The notes under the pieces were generated by a model. That model ran no database searches. It was not told the origin of the DNA and saw only the letters and a program-made list of their open reading frames with translations. A program made the translations under genes and the position numbers. Positions 1 to 6,248 of a stretch of DNA of 12,069 nt are shown here, piece after piece (within the stretch, counting starts at the first letter, position 1; each line of letters opens with the position of its first letter). The DNA is from Nitrososphaerota archaeon (GTDB taxonomy: Archaea > Thermoproteota > Nitrososphaeria > Nitrososphaerales > Nitrosopumilaceae), in NCBI GenBank assembly GCA_028867235.1, contig JAGWGS010000022.1, forward strand, positions 1-12,069, given 5' to 3'.

Positions 1-146
1 TATTGAATTATGTTCTTCAATATTCTGATAACCCTGTAGATTTTGTTACAAAAGAAATAGAACCTGTTCTACATGAAGACAAAAAGGCTAGTGATCTAAA
101 GTATATGGTATCCAAGATTCTGCAATGTATGCCAATTCTTAGCTAG
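1..146 (+). CDS. C-terminal end of an unrecognised gene (partial)
   Basis: The third forward frame is open from the left edge to a TAG at 144-146, giving about 47 residues that end KILQCMPILS. The other two forward frames hit stops within the first 40 bases. The visible peptide is mixed charged and hydrophobic (EIEPVLHEDKKASD) and reads like the helical end of a soluble protein. No known domain can be recognised from so little. It lies 70 bp upstream of the ABC ATPase on the same strand. Because no substrate-binding protein is seen elsewhere near the transporter, this gene could be one, but nothing in the tail supports that specifically. The true start lies outside the window. Confidence 0.55.
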   Translation, partial: LNYVLQYSDNPVDFVTKEIEPVLHEDKKASDLKYMVSKILQCMPILS

Positions 147-182
147 TTTTGCTCAAAATATGAAATCTATATTGGAAAAGCG

Positions 183-212
183 TATATGCGTCATATCCTC
201 CCCCTAGGGATA
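183..212 (+). promoter_or_regulatory. Promoter region and operator-like dyad before the ABC transporter
   Basis: A TATAT sequence at 183-187 lies about 30 bp before the ATG at 217 and is a reasonable TATA box. Just downstream is an unusually C-rich stretch. It contains the perfect palindrome CCCTAGGG (202-209), and the arms TATCC (194-198) and GGATA (208-212) form a second, partly overlapping dyad. AGGGA (206-210) could also act as a weak Shine-Dalgarno. A dyad between the TATA box and the start codon is in a typical position for a repressor site. The role is inference. Confidence 0.35.
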
Positions 213-216
213 AGTC

Positions 217-1002
217 ATGACCCAAACCTTTAATGAAACACTCGGTGAATCTCAACTTGAATGCAAAGACTTGGGTTATGCATATTCTGGTACAAATTTC
301 ATCTTCAAAGACATAAGCATCAAGACATATGCTGATGAACTTGTTGCAATAGTAGGCCCTTCAGGTACAGGAAAATCAACTTTTCTCAGAGTATTGGCAA
401 GTCTGATCCCTTCTACAGCGGGTCATGCGTTTCTAAACAATGTTGAGATGAAAGATCCATCATCACAAATCTCACTTGTTCACCAGTCTATTGCCACTTT
501 TCCATGGATGACTGCACTTGATAATGTCAAGATAGTTCTAAGAAACAAAGTCAAAGACGATGAAGCAACTGAGATTGCAAAAAAAATGATTGCCTTGGTA
601 GGATTGAACGGTCACGAAGATGCATATCCAAAAGAAATGAGTGGTGGCATGAGGCAGAGAATAGCTATTGCACGAGCACTTGCAGCCTCACCAACAATAA
701 TGCTTATGGATGAACCATTTGTGCATCTTGATGAACTTACGGCAAATTCTCTTCGAGCCGAGATTTATTCAATCGTGTTCAACCCAGAAAATACTCTAAA
801 ATCTGTAATTCTGGTATCACATAATTTGCATGAAGTTGTCCAGCTCGCCGATAGAGTTTACGTGATGGGTGGTACTCCCGCCCGAATTGTAAATGAAATA
901 AAAATTGATTTGCCAAGACCACGGTCTGAAGAAGATCCGCTATTTTATGAATATGTCAAGACGTTATACAAGGAACTGATGCCAAAAGAATCGGTGGGAT
1001 AA
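217..1002 (+). CDS. ABC transporter ATP-binding protein (nitrate/sulfonate/taurine-like family)
   Basis: This is the cytoplasmic ATPase that powers the permease encoded directly downstream. All ABC hallmarks are present in order: Walker A GPSGTGKST (residues 47-55), Q-loop Gln at about 90 followed by SIATFPWMT, signature SGGMRQR (142-148), Walker B IMLMDEP (161-167), a D-loop LDE near 171-173 and the H-loop His202. The Q-loop region and the tail IDLPRPR (230-236) resemble NitT/TauT (SsuB/TauB) ATPases. At 261 residues it is a simple ATPase without an added C-terminal sensor domain. The stop is followed after three bases by the permease GTG, so the two are surely co-transcribed. The substrate cannot be told from the sequence; small anions or a thiamin precursor are family-level possibilities. 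Confidence 0.93.
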   Translation: MTQTFNETLGESQLECKDLGYAYSGTNFIFKDISIKTYADELVAIVGPSGTGKSTFLRVLASLIPSTAGHAFLNNVEMKDPSSQISLVHQSIATFPWMTALDNVKIVLRNKVKDDEATEIAKKMIALVGLNGHEDAYPKEMSGGMRQRIAIARALAASPTIMLMDEPFVHLDELTANSLRAEIYSIVFNPENTLKSVILVSHNLHEVVQLADRVYVMGGTPARIVNEIKIDLPRPRSEEDPLFYEYVKTLYKELMPKESVG

Positions 1003-1005
1003 ATT

Positions 1006-2634
1006 GTGGAACTAATCACAATAATTCTTGCAACTCTTGCAAGTCTGAGCAGAGTTTTGATGCTGATTCTCATCTCTATAGTAAGCGGTTGGATTCTTTC
1101 CTATGTTGCAGTAAAGAACAGGAAATTTGAAAATATCTATATTTCATTTGTAAATATATTCGAGTCAATTCCAGTCATTGGTTTTCTTCCAATAGTTCTG
1201 GTAATTTTCATTTCAGGACTTGGAGGAACATTGGGAGTAGAAATAGCAGCTGACTTTCTAGTCTTTGATGCCATAGTGTGGAACATTTGGATCGGACAGT
1301 ATCAGGCGTTTAAAACCATTCCGCAACATCTCATTGAAGTTTCTGAAAATTACAATTTTGGATGGTGGGGCAAGATGAAAAACCTCTACATACCATTTTC
1401 ATATCCAAGGGTTTCATCGGATATATTTCCAAGTTTTGCTGATGCACTATTCTACATAATGGTAAGTGAGGTCTTTTCAGTTGGCATAACTGCGTACAAG
1501 GTCTTTGGCATTGGAACCTTAATAGTTCAGGCCACATCTACAGGAGATCTAACTAGCATTTACGAATGCTTGGGCGTTCTTGCAGTGGGTGTTGTTGTAA
1601 TCACTTTGGCATTTGGTAGTTTCAGCAAACACGCTATAGCAAAATATGGTCTTAATACTTCAATTGAGATCAAACGACACATTGGCTACTGGAGGCCTCA
1701 CATAAGAAAATGGAGCAAAGATGTCATTCCTACACCCCGTGTTTCAAAATATGCTACCAAAATGAAGATGGGTACAGAAAACATACAAACTGCAGTGACC
1801 AAAGTACGCACAAGCCGATCTTTTGAAAAAATAGGGAAATACATTGGAACTGGAATAGCTTGGATGTTTCTAATTTTCATCGGATACTCTTCAATCAATG
1901 TAATATTATCTGTCCCACACTCACAATGGGCTATCTATCTTGCACAGACTCCGAATCTTTTGTATCAAATGGGAGTTGATTACATACGGGTAATTGTTGT
2001 TACAATAGTTTCGTTTGTCTTTGCAGTATCACTTGGATACTATCTTGCAAATCACAAAAAAGCAAGTACAATATCGTTACCAATAATACAAACAATATCT
2101 GCTTTTCCAGCACCAGCTTACTTTCCCCTAATCTTTGCAGCAACTGCACCGCTTTTTTTACATAATCTGTCATCTGTAGAGACTGAGCTTTATGTGATGC
2201 TATTGTGTTTTCTTGGTACGTTTTACTATGTATTTTTTGGATTCTGGGTTGGGGTAAGAGCAATCCCGACAGAATTCTTAGAAGTGACACAAAACTACAA
2301 GATTGGTTTTTTCACCAAGATGAGAAGAATAATACTTCCAGCAACATTCCCGTATCTTGTTACTGGTCTATCCAGTACAATCAACAGTGCGTGGGGAGGC
2401 CTTGCAGTAGGTGAGTTCTGGCCAAATATCTATGGTAATCAAACTCTTCAGGTACACACCGGCATGATGAAAGTGATCTCTAAAGGTCTAGCAAATGGTG
2501 ATATGGGGATAGCAGCTTGGACATCATTGCTTTTTGCAATTGTTGTTGGAGTTTACAGTATTGTCTTTACAAGAAATCTGATGGATCTTGCACGCAAGAA
2601 ATACGTAATAGAAGAAGGAATCTATGCCGCATAA
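1006..2634 (+). CDS. Duplicated ABC transporter permease (two fused permease units)
   Basis: This membrane protein forms the translocation path for the upstream ATPase. It contains two homologous halves, each a complete binding-protein-dependent permease unit. The ATPase-coupling (EAA-type) loops can be aligned: LIEVSENYNFGWWGKMK (109-125) in the first half and FLEVTQNYKIGFFTKMR (424-440) in the second, each followed by an I.P or ILP. Hydrophobic segments fall near residues 5-33, 45-72, 85-100, 145-165 and 187-205, then 281-300, 325-348, 357-385, 393-417 and 503-522. A basic linker of about 75 residues separates the halves. The arrangement matches the duplicated anion-transport permeases (COG4986 type). 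The start is a GTG three bases after the ATPase stop, preceded by GGTGGG (993-998). No substrate-binding protein is adjacent. Confidence 0.9.
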   Translation: MELITIILATLASLSRVLMLILISIVSGWILSYVAVKNRKFENIYISFVNIFESIPVIGFLPIVLVIFISGLGGTLGVEIAADFLVFDAIVWNIWIGQYQAFKTIPQHLIEVSENYNFGWWGKMKNLYIPFSYPRVSSDIFPSFADALFYIMVSEVFSVGITAYKVFGIGTLIVQATSTGDLTSIYECLGVLAVGVVVITLAFGSFSKHAIAKYGLNTSIEIKRHIGYWRPHIRKWSKDVIPTPRVSKYATKMKMGTENIQTAVTKVRTSRSFEKIGKYIGTGIAWMFLIFIGYSSINVILSVPHSQWAIYLAQTPNLLYQMGVDYIRVIVVTIVSFVFAVSLGYYLANHKKASTISLPIIQTISAFPAPAYFPLIFAATAPLFLHNLSSVETELYVMLLCFLGTFYYVFFGFWVGVRAIPTEFLEVTQNYKIGFFTKMRRIILPATFPYLVTGLSSTINSAWGGLAVGEFWPNIYGNQTLQVHTGMMKVISKGLANGDMGIAAWTSLLFAIVVGVYSIVFTRNLMDLARKKYVIEEGIYAA

Positions 2635-2659
2635 ACTTCATTCGCTAGGAATTGATTGA

Positions 2660-2887
2660 ATGTCAACAGCTTTTATCTTAATTAACTGTGAACTGGGCTC
2701 TGAGGCTAGATTGGTTTTAAAACTTGAAACATTTTCAGCCATAAAAGAAATTCAGTCTACGCTTGGTGCTTATGACATAATAGCTAGAATAGAAGAAAAA
2801 TCAAATCGAGACATAAATAGACTAGTGGAAAAAATTAGTAAATTAAAAGACATTAGTTCTATAACTCTTCTCAATACGGAAAAGTAA
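2660..2887 (+). CDS. Stand-alone Lrp/AsnC-type ligand-binding (RAM) domain protein
   Basis: This 75-residue protein consists only of the effector-binding and oligomerisation domain of Lrp/AsnC regulators; there is no room for a DNA-binding helix-turn-helix. The pattern is the usual beta-alpha-beta-beta-alpha-beta: AFILINCELG (4-13), a helix to about 31, the characteristic GAYDIIARIE turn-strand (36-45), a helix 50-63, and a last strand ISSITLL (65-71). In this family the GxYD turn helps form the small-molecule pocket between subunits, often for amino acids. It starts 25 bp after the permease stop, behind AGGA (2647-2650), so it probably belongs to the transporter operon. It may sense the transported compound or partner with a full-length Lrp protein; that role is inference. 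Confidence 0.85.
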   Translation: MSTAFILINCELGSEARLVLKLETFSAIKEIQSTLGAYDIIARIEEKSNRDINRLVEKISKLKDISSITLLNTEK

Positions 2888-2962
2888 GAGCGTTAAACTG
2901 TTTACAAGATCTTTCTAGTCTCAAACAATAGGTTCTAAATTTCAAATAAAAAATAAAGGAAA

Positions 2963-2986
2963 GTGATTGGTTTTCACCTCAATCAC
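2963..2986. other. Perfect 7-bp hairpin in the convergent intergenic region
   Basis: GTGATTG (2963-2969) and CAATCAC (2980-2986) are exact inverted complements around a 10-nt loop. The hairpin lies 75 bp after the AsnC-like stop and 82 bp beyond the stop of the opposing gene, so it could help end transcription or protect a 3' end from either side. There is no strong T-run right after it on the plus strand (TTATTTT begins at 2991). Confidence 0.4.
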
Positions 2987-2995
2987 CTGATTATT

Positions 2996-3053
2996 TTACG
3001 GCGCGGAAAGCGAGATGTAGCCCCCTCAGATGGAGGAGAAACCCTCCAGTCAA
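2996..3053 (+). other. GC-rich foldable island; possible mini-element with IS200/IS605-like ends or a structured RNA
   Basis: This stretch is about 60% GC in otherwise AT-rich intergenic DNA. It contains CGC-GGAAA-GCG (3002-3012) and a perfect 6-bp hairpin TGGAGG (3031-3036) / CCTCCA (3043-3048) with a 6-nt loop. A competing pairing CCTC (3024-3027) / GAGG (3033-3036) uses the same bases as the hairpin's left arm, so the two folds exclude each other. It is bounded by TTAC (2996-2999) on the left and TCAA (3050-3053) on the right, the tetranucleotides cleaved at the two ends of IS608-type elements, and has an AAAG (3007-3010) near the left end. No transposase is present. A short non-autonomous remnant or a small non-coding RNA are both possible; neither is proven. 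Confidence 0.3.
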
Positions 3054-3067
3054 CTTTGTTTCAAATT

Positions 3068-4210
3068 CTAATAGTCTTTTATGATCTTCAGTACCGTCAT
3101 GTTAGAAAATATAGTGTTCTCGGGATAACAATCCCACATGATTCCATTGTCTATTTTGTAAAAAGAGTTGTCAGAACAATTTGTATCATATTCCTTTACA
3201 CTGTTATCGAATTTCCATCCAAAAGCGTTGCGATCTTGTGGAGTAGGATATCCATGTCCTTTAACTAGAGTAATGGTATCATTGTTGTAATCTACACTTA
3301 CTTTGGCATACAGTGGATTTGCATATAGGTATACCACCTTTGGATGATGTGTTATTGCGTCAAACTCTTTTTGAGTTACATACTCATTGTGAAGTACGAC
3401 TATCTTGTCATATTGGTCTAAAATTTGAGGATTCTGATCAATATCAAGATCTGTTATGGTGTCATACCCAAGCAATTGTAACACTCCAACTGCATTTTCA
3501 CTTGCAGAAAATCCCCCTGGTCTATCAAATGCAATTTTTTTTGTAAGACAACTAGAATTGCAATCTCCCCTGTAATATGTATAAAATCCTGGTTCCCAAT
3601 ATGCAGTAGATGTGAACAGGGGAACTATGACAGCAGCACTATGTGGTTTTTCCCATATTGCAATTTTGTCATATGTTCTATTTGCCACAAGATCTGGTTT
3701 TAACGCAAAATGCGCTTCCATTGGAACTTGTTTTCCATTTATGACACGAAAATCTTTTGCATATGCATATGTCTCAAACAATGGAGAATATCCATGATAT
3801 ATCACAGTAGTCAATCCTTTCTTGTCTATTGAATTAAGAAGAGAATTTGAAACTGTAATTGAGTCTACGTTAATGAGATATTCTGCAGATTTTTCAAAAT
3901 CTGCTTCAGTGATATTGTTATCTGCATAAAATGCTGCCACCTTTTTGAACCATCCTGGAACTTTATAGTTGTCATTGGTTTTTATGCTCTGAACATTTAT
4001 CATATTTGTTTGAACTAAATATGATATTGACGCCAGAAATTGCTTATCAGTAGTCTTGTTTTCAGACCACCATTTGGCAGTATTTTTTACCCATTGCGGG
4101 ACCTCGGGTGGGTCTATCTGTGCATGAGCAATATTGGATGATACGAGTGCAGACATGAGAAAGAAAACAAATAACAAATTTATGTAAAATCTTGTTCGCT
4201 TCAAATCCAA
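3068..4210 (-). CDS. Secreted protein with two thaumarchaeal helical repeats and a possible amidotransferase-like domain
   Basis: The protein has a clear signal peptide: KR at 4-5, a hydrophobic core at about 10-24, and a likely cut after AHA (residue 30). Two copies of a helical repeat follow: VPQWVKNTAKWWSENK..F...ISYLVQTNMI (37-71) and VPGWFKKVAAFYADNN..F...AEYLINVDSI (84-118). These repeats are common in secreted proteins of ammonia-oxidising archaea and have no settled function. The remainder (130-380) includes LLGYDTITDLDI and YDKIVVLHNEYVT (about 246-279), reminiscent of the glutamine-amidotransferase-like fold in dimethylformamidase large subunits, but no catalytic residues can be confirmed. 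Four cysteines (217, 221, 345, 361) could form disulfides. The start is TTG, chosen because it gives a full signal peptide and has AGGGA just upstream. A TATA-like ATTATAAG lies on the minus strand at 4246-4253. Confidence 0.8.
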   Translation of the reverse strand: MDLKRTRFYINLLFVFFLMSALVSSNIAHAQIDPPEVPQWVKNTAKWWSENKTTDKQFLASISYLVQTNMINVQSIKTNDNYKVPGWFKKVAAFYADNNITEADFEKSAEYLINVDSITVSNSLLNSIDKKGLTTVIYHGYSPLFETYAYAKDFRVINGKQVPMEAHFALKPDLVANRTYDKIAIWEKPHSAAVIVPLFTSTAYWEPGFYTYYRGDCNSSCLTKKIAFDRPGGFSASENAVGVLQLLGYDTITDLDIDQNPQILDQYDKIVVLHNEYVTQKEFDAITHHPKVVYLYANPLYAKVSVDYNNDTITLVKGHGYPTPQDRNAFGWKFDNSVKEYDTNCSDNSFYKIDNGIMWDCYPENTIFSNMTVLKIIKDY

Positions 4211-4478
4211 TGTGTCCCTAATAGATTTTGAAATAATGTATCTATCTTATAATCATTATGTGTAATCAAACAATTTTCTCATCTTGTTCATATCCTTCTG
4301 TCAATTCTGCTTGGTGGAGTTTATGGAAAGGCAAAAGAGGAACCATTCTAGATCATCTTTTTTCTTATTTGATTTTTTTATCTTTCATGATACAAAGCAC
4401 ATCTATTTAATGTTGGAATTATTATAATTTTCATAAATAGTTACATAATTTAGATTCTAATATGGAAAAATCACATCC

Positions 4479-4496
4479 ATTATCAAACTTGATAAT
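4479..4496. promoter_or_regulatory. Inverted repeat operator, site A (TTATCA-N4-TGATAA)
   Basis: The sequence ATTATCAA-AC-TTGATAAT is a perfect dyad with 8-bp arms. The shared core TTATCA / TGATAA with a 4-bp spacer is the same as at 8566-8581 and 10903-10922. The core ends 42 bp before the ATG at 4538 and about 12 bp before its TATA-like box, a position that in archaea usually suits an activator or a regulator acting at the BRE. The binding protein is unknown. Confidence 0.6.
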
Positions 4497-4507
4497 CAGG
4501 TTTTCTC

Positions 4508-4520
4508 TTTAATTATTTAT
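4508..4520 (+). promoter_or_regulatory. TATA-like box for the small protein gene at 4538
   Basis: The AT-only stretch TTTAATTATTTAT is centred about 24-26 bp before the ATG at 4538. This predicts a leaderless transcript starting at or next to that ATG and argues for it over the in-frame TTG at 4526. Confidence 0.5.
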
Positions 4521-4537
4521 TGTGATTGTTACATTCC

Positions 4538-4876
4538 ATGTCAAATACTGCAGAAATGATCTATGATGGCTTTCTCTCAAATGTAGAAAAAGCACTAGGA
4601 AAAATCGACGTAGAGCTTGGCTTACAAATAATGCTCTATGAAAGAAAAATGCCAGACGCATACCCAATGGTGGAACTTGAACTCCATTACAAAAACGGAG
4701 TTGATATTTCTGATAAGGTTTCGTATATGAGAAACAGGTATGGATTCCTAGTAGCAGCTCATGGTAACAATGAAGTTCTTGCTAGGGGAACTATGAACAT
4801 AACAATGCTTCAGGAAATTGCACAGGATCCACAGGTTGAAAAACTAACAGGCACCGCTTCTGTAGCATCATATTAA
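4538..4876 (+). CDS. Small soluble protein of unknown function, possibly stress-regulated
   Basis: I do not recognise this 112-residue protein. It reads as a compact alpha/beta domain: helices at 5-22, strands IDVELGLQIMLYE (23-35) and MVELELHYKNG (44-54), a helix at 56-68, strands GFLVAAHG and EVLARGTMNI, and a final helix 89-98. It has no signal peptide, no membrane segment and no cysteine. The ATG at 4538 is preferred to the in-frame TTG at 4526 because it sits at the predicted transcription start of a leaderless promoter. Its promoter carries the same inverted repeat as the Hsp20 and CBS genes downstream, so by association it may belong to a stress response. Transcription may continue into the nuclease gene 28 bp downstream, although that gene also has its own TATA-like box. 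Confidence 0.8.
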   Translation: MSNTAEMIYDGFLSNVEKALGKIDVELGLQIMLYERKMPDAYPMVELELHYKNGVDISDKVSYMRNRYGFLVAAHGNNEVLARGTMNITMLQEIAQDPQVEKLTGTASVASY

Positions 4877-4878
4877 AA
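4871..4878 (+). promoter_or_regulatory. TATA-like box for the ATP-cone nuclease
   Basis: TATTAAAA overlaps the stop codon of the preceding gene and is centred about 30 bp before the ATG at 4905, which has no Shine-Dalgarno. A separate leaderless promoter is plausible, but read-through from the gene upstream is equally possible. Confidence 0.35.
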
Positions 4879-4904
4879 CAAACCTCTAATCTTATACATG
4901 TAGT

Positions 4905-5726
4905 ATGAGAAAACGAAGTTTTGTAATAAAATCTGATGGTAGTTCTGTACCATTTGATTTTAACAAAGTCAGGACTACGTGTATAAGAGCAGGGGCTAAT
5001 AACAAATTGGCAACACAAGTAGCACAAAAGATCTCTAAAAAAATACACCCAGGCATAACCACCCGTCAAATCTATCGAATGGTCTTGGAAATTCTCGCTC
5101 TAAATGATGAGGACAGATTGATAGGGCATCGATATCGTCTCAAAGAATCTATCATGCTAATGGGTCCTGCCGGATTCTCCTTTGAGAATTATGTTGGTGC
5201 AGTACTTGAGGCACGTGGATATGAGATAAAATCCAAAAGATCTGAGGTACAAGGAACATGTGTATCTCATGAAATAGACATTACTGCAGTACGCGACTCA
5301 CATGTTCGTTATATGGTGGAATGTAAATTTCACAATTCTCCTGGAATCTATACTGGGATAAAAGAAGCATTATACACTCATGCGCGATTTCTGGACCTGG
5401 CTGGGAGGTTTGACAAAGAAATACTTGTATGCAATACTAAAGTATCTCATGAAGCCATCACATACGGTATGTGTATTGGTCAAGAGATCCTATCCTGGCA
5501 TTATCCTCCAGAATATGGTCTTGAAAAAATTATTGAAGATAATGGACTTTATCCTATAACAATATTGGGGCTAAAGAAGAAAGAATTAGACACATTCTCA
5601 CAGAATAATATTATGCTTGCAAGAGATTTACTAGATATAGATCCTCAAAAATGGTTCCAAAAATTGTCCATCTCTATGCATAGATTAGAAACATTGCAAA
5701 ATCTTGCAAGACAAATGATTAGATGA
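4905..5726 (+). CDS. ATP-cone domain fused to a PD-(D/E)XK (Mrr-like) nuclease domain
   Basis: The N-terminal 85 residues are an ATP-cone, the nucleotide-binding regulatory module known from NrdR and ribonucleotide reductases. It begins VIKSDGSSVPFDFNKV (7-22) and continues through the helices RTTCIRAGA, VAQKISKKI and TTRQIYRMVLEIL. A restriction-endonuclease-like domain follows: Glu94 in FSFENYVGAVLEARGYEI, Asp125 in HEIDITAV, and Glu139-Cys-Lys141 in YMVECKF, which make up the D-x(13)-ExK catalytic pattern. A helical tail (about 205-273) may bind DNA. The catalytic residues appear intact, so an active, nucleotide-controlled DNA or RNA nuclease is expected. No methyltransferase is nearby, which argues against a classical restriction-modification pair. 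The substrate is unknown. Confidence 0.88.
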   Translation: MRKRSFVIKSDGSSVPFDFNKVRTTCIRAGANNKLATQVAQKISKKIHPGITTRQIYRMVLEILALNDEDRLIGHRYRLKESIMLMGPAGFSFENYVGAVLEARGYEIKSKRSEVQGTCVSHEIDITAVRDSHVRYMVECKFHNSPGIYTGIKEALYTHARFLDLAGRFDKEILVCNTKVSHEAITYGMCIGQEILSWHYPPEYGLEKIIEDNGLYPITILGLKKKELDTFSQNNIMLARDLLDIDPQKWFQKLSISMHRLETLQNLARQMIR

Positions 5727-5746
5727 TGTATATTGTGGAAATGTGC

Positions 5747-5772
5747 GTGCAAATTGTATGCACTGTCGTGCA
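5747..5772. promoter_or_regulatory. GTGCA repeat cluster before the winged-helix gene
   Basis: GTGCA (5747-5751) and TGCAC (5759-5763) are inverted around 7 bp. TGCAC also pairs with a further GTGCA (5768-5772) around a 4-nt loop (TGTC). The cluster is directly upstream of the TATA-like box at 5788 and is relatively GC-rich. It could be an operator, perhaps for autoregulation by the winged-helix protein, or a small terminator hairpin for the nuclease gene that stops at 5726. Confidence 0.4.
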
Positions 5773-5787
5773 ATGCGGTCCTACTTG

Positions 5788-5793
5788 TTATAT
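5788..5793 (+). promoter_or_regulatory. TATA-like box for the winged-helix regulator
   Basis: TTATAT is centred 26-27 bp before the ATG at 5817, and no Shine-Dalgarno precedes that ATG. This is the classic layout of a leaderless archaeal promoter. Confidence 0.55.
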
Positions 5794-5816
5794 CAAATTA
5801 ACAAAATAATGTAGAC

Positions 5817-6161
5817 ATGCAAGTGTTATTACACGGCAAACCTATACAAGAAGAAACAACCAAAGACGTCCTCCTTGAAATCATGGCAGACAAGTATTCT
5901 CGTGCAATACTTGAATCTACTATGGATGTGTCCAAATCCGCTCTTGAATTAAGTAATGACTGTGGAATCCCAATCAGTACTGCTTATAGAAGAGTACAAC
6001 AACTTCATACTCACAAACTTCTGGGTATATCAGGTTCAATTAATGAAGATGGAAAAAAGTACTTTTTGTATAAATCTAAAATCAAATCCATTGTAACATG
6101 TTTTAACAATGGTATGCTTGATGTTGAAATTGTTCCTAATTCTGTAAATTTACAGGATTAG
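5817..6161 (+). CDS. Winged helix-turn-helix transcriptional regulator
   Basis: This 114-residue protein is a single DNA-binding domain with short ends. The helices are DVLLEIMADKYSRAILESTM (17-36), SKSALELSNDCG (39-50), and the recognition helix PISTAYRRVQQLHTHKLL (52-69). A wing follows, LLGISGSINEDGKKYFLYKSKI (68-89). This is the ArsR/MarR-like shape common among archaeal one-domain regulators. There is no metal-binding cysteine pair and no ligand domain, so the signal is not evident. The gene has its own leaderless promoter and a GTGCA dyad, and it lies between the nuclease and the first CBS gene. It is one candidate to bind the shared TTATCA-N4-TGATAA site, but that site is absent from its own promoter. 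Confidence 0.8.
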   Translation: MQVLLHGKPIQEETTKDVLLEIMADKYSRAILESTMDVSKSALELSNDCGIPISTAYRRVQQLHTHKLLGISGSINEDGKKYFLYKSKIKSIVTCFNNGMLDVEIVPNSVNLQD

Positions 6162-6192
6162 GACAAGCCAAATTTTATGTTCAAACCAAACC

Positions 6193-6198
6193 TGATAA
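6193..6198 (+). promoter_or_regulatory. TGATAA half-site before the four-CBS gene
   Basis: TGATAA, inside CCTGATAATCAT, ends 50 bp before the GTG at 6249. The opposite arm is poorly conserved (AAACCA). It is listed because it lies in the same position relative to its promoter as the full inverted repeats at 4479, 8566 and 10903; alone it would not be convincing. Confidence 0.3.
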
Positions 6199-6210
6199 TC
6201 ATAAAGGCGT

Positions 6211-6224
6211 TTTAAATCTTATAT
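6211..6224 (+). promoter_or_regulatory. TATA-like boxes for the four-CBS gene
   Basis: TTTAAAT (6211-6217) and TTATAT (6219-6224) both lie in range. The second is centred 27-28 bp before the GTG at 6249 and would give a leaderless transcript. The first would start RNA near 6241, leaving a short leader. Confidence 0.4.
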
Positions 6225-6248
6225 GATGGAAAATATTGTGATGGAAAC

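Larger units (their letters stand above)
4211..4537. other. Divergent intergenic region with promoters on both sides
   Basis: This 327-bp spacer separates the minus-strand secreted protein from the plus-strand small protein. It holds a TATA-like box for the left gene (4246-4253), an operator-like inverted repeat (4479-4496) and a TATA-like box for the right gene (4508-4520). There is also an AT-rich odd palindrome, AATTAT-T-ATAATT (4417-4429), which may be chance. A 50-codon reading frame (4258-4410, MCNQTIFSSC...) is present, but it has no promoter or ribosome-site support and I do not call it a gene. I see no RNA gene. Confidence 0.5.

Noticed and set aside
2960..2992. Possible C/D-box guide RNA (GTGATTG ... 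CTGA)
   Set aside because: The C box matches only 5 of 7 consensus positions and its bases are part of a perfect hairpin, which does not suit a guide RNA.
2930..3065. Possible tRNA
   Set aside because: Fragments resemble a T-loop (TTCAAAT, TTCTAAAT), but no acceptor, D-arm and anticodon arm can be paired around them.
2963..3268. 101-codon plus-strand frame covering the GC-rich island
   Set aside because: Most of it overlaps the 3' part of the secreted-protein gene on the other strand. Only the first third is intergenic, and it has no promoter or ribosome-site support.
4258..4410. 50-codon reading frame on the plus strand in the divergent spacer (MCNQTIFSSC...)
   Set aside because: There is no Shine-Dalgarno, and the nearest TATA-like sequence is only 5 bp before its ATG and better fits the minus-strand gene. 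Composition looks like intergenic DNA. A homology search could reverse this.
4417..4429. Odd palindrome AATTAT-T-ATAATT
   Set aside because: It is made only of A and T in a very AT-rich region and has no matching partner site; chance is the simplest explanation.
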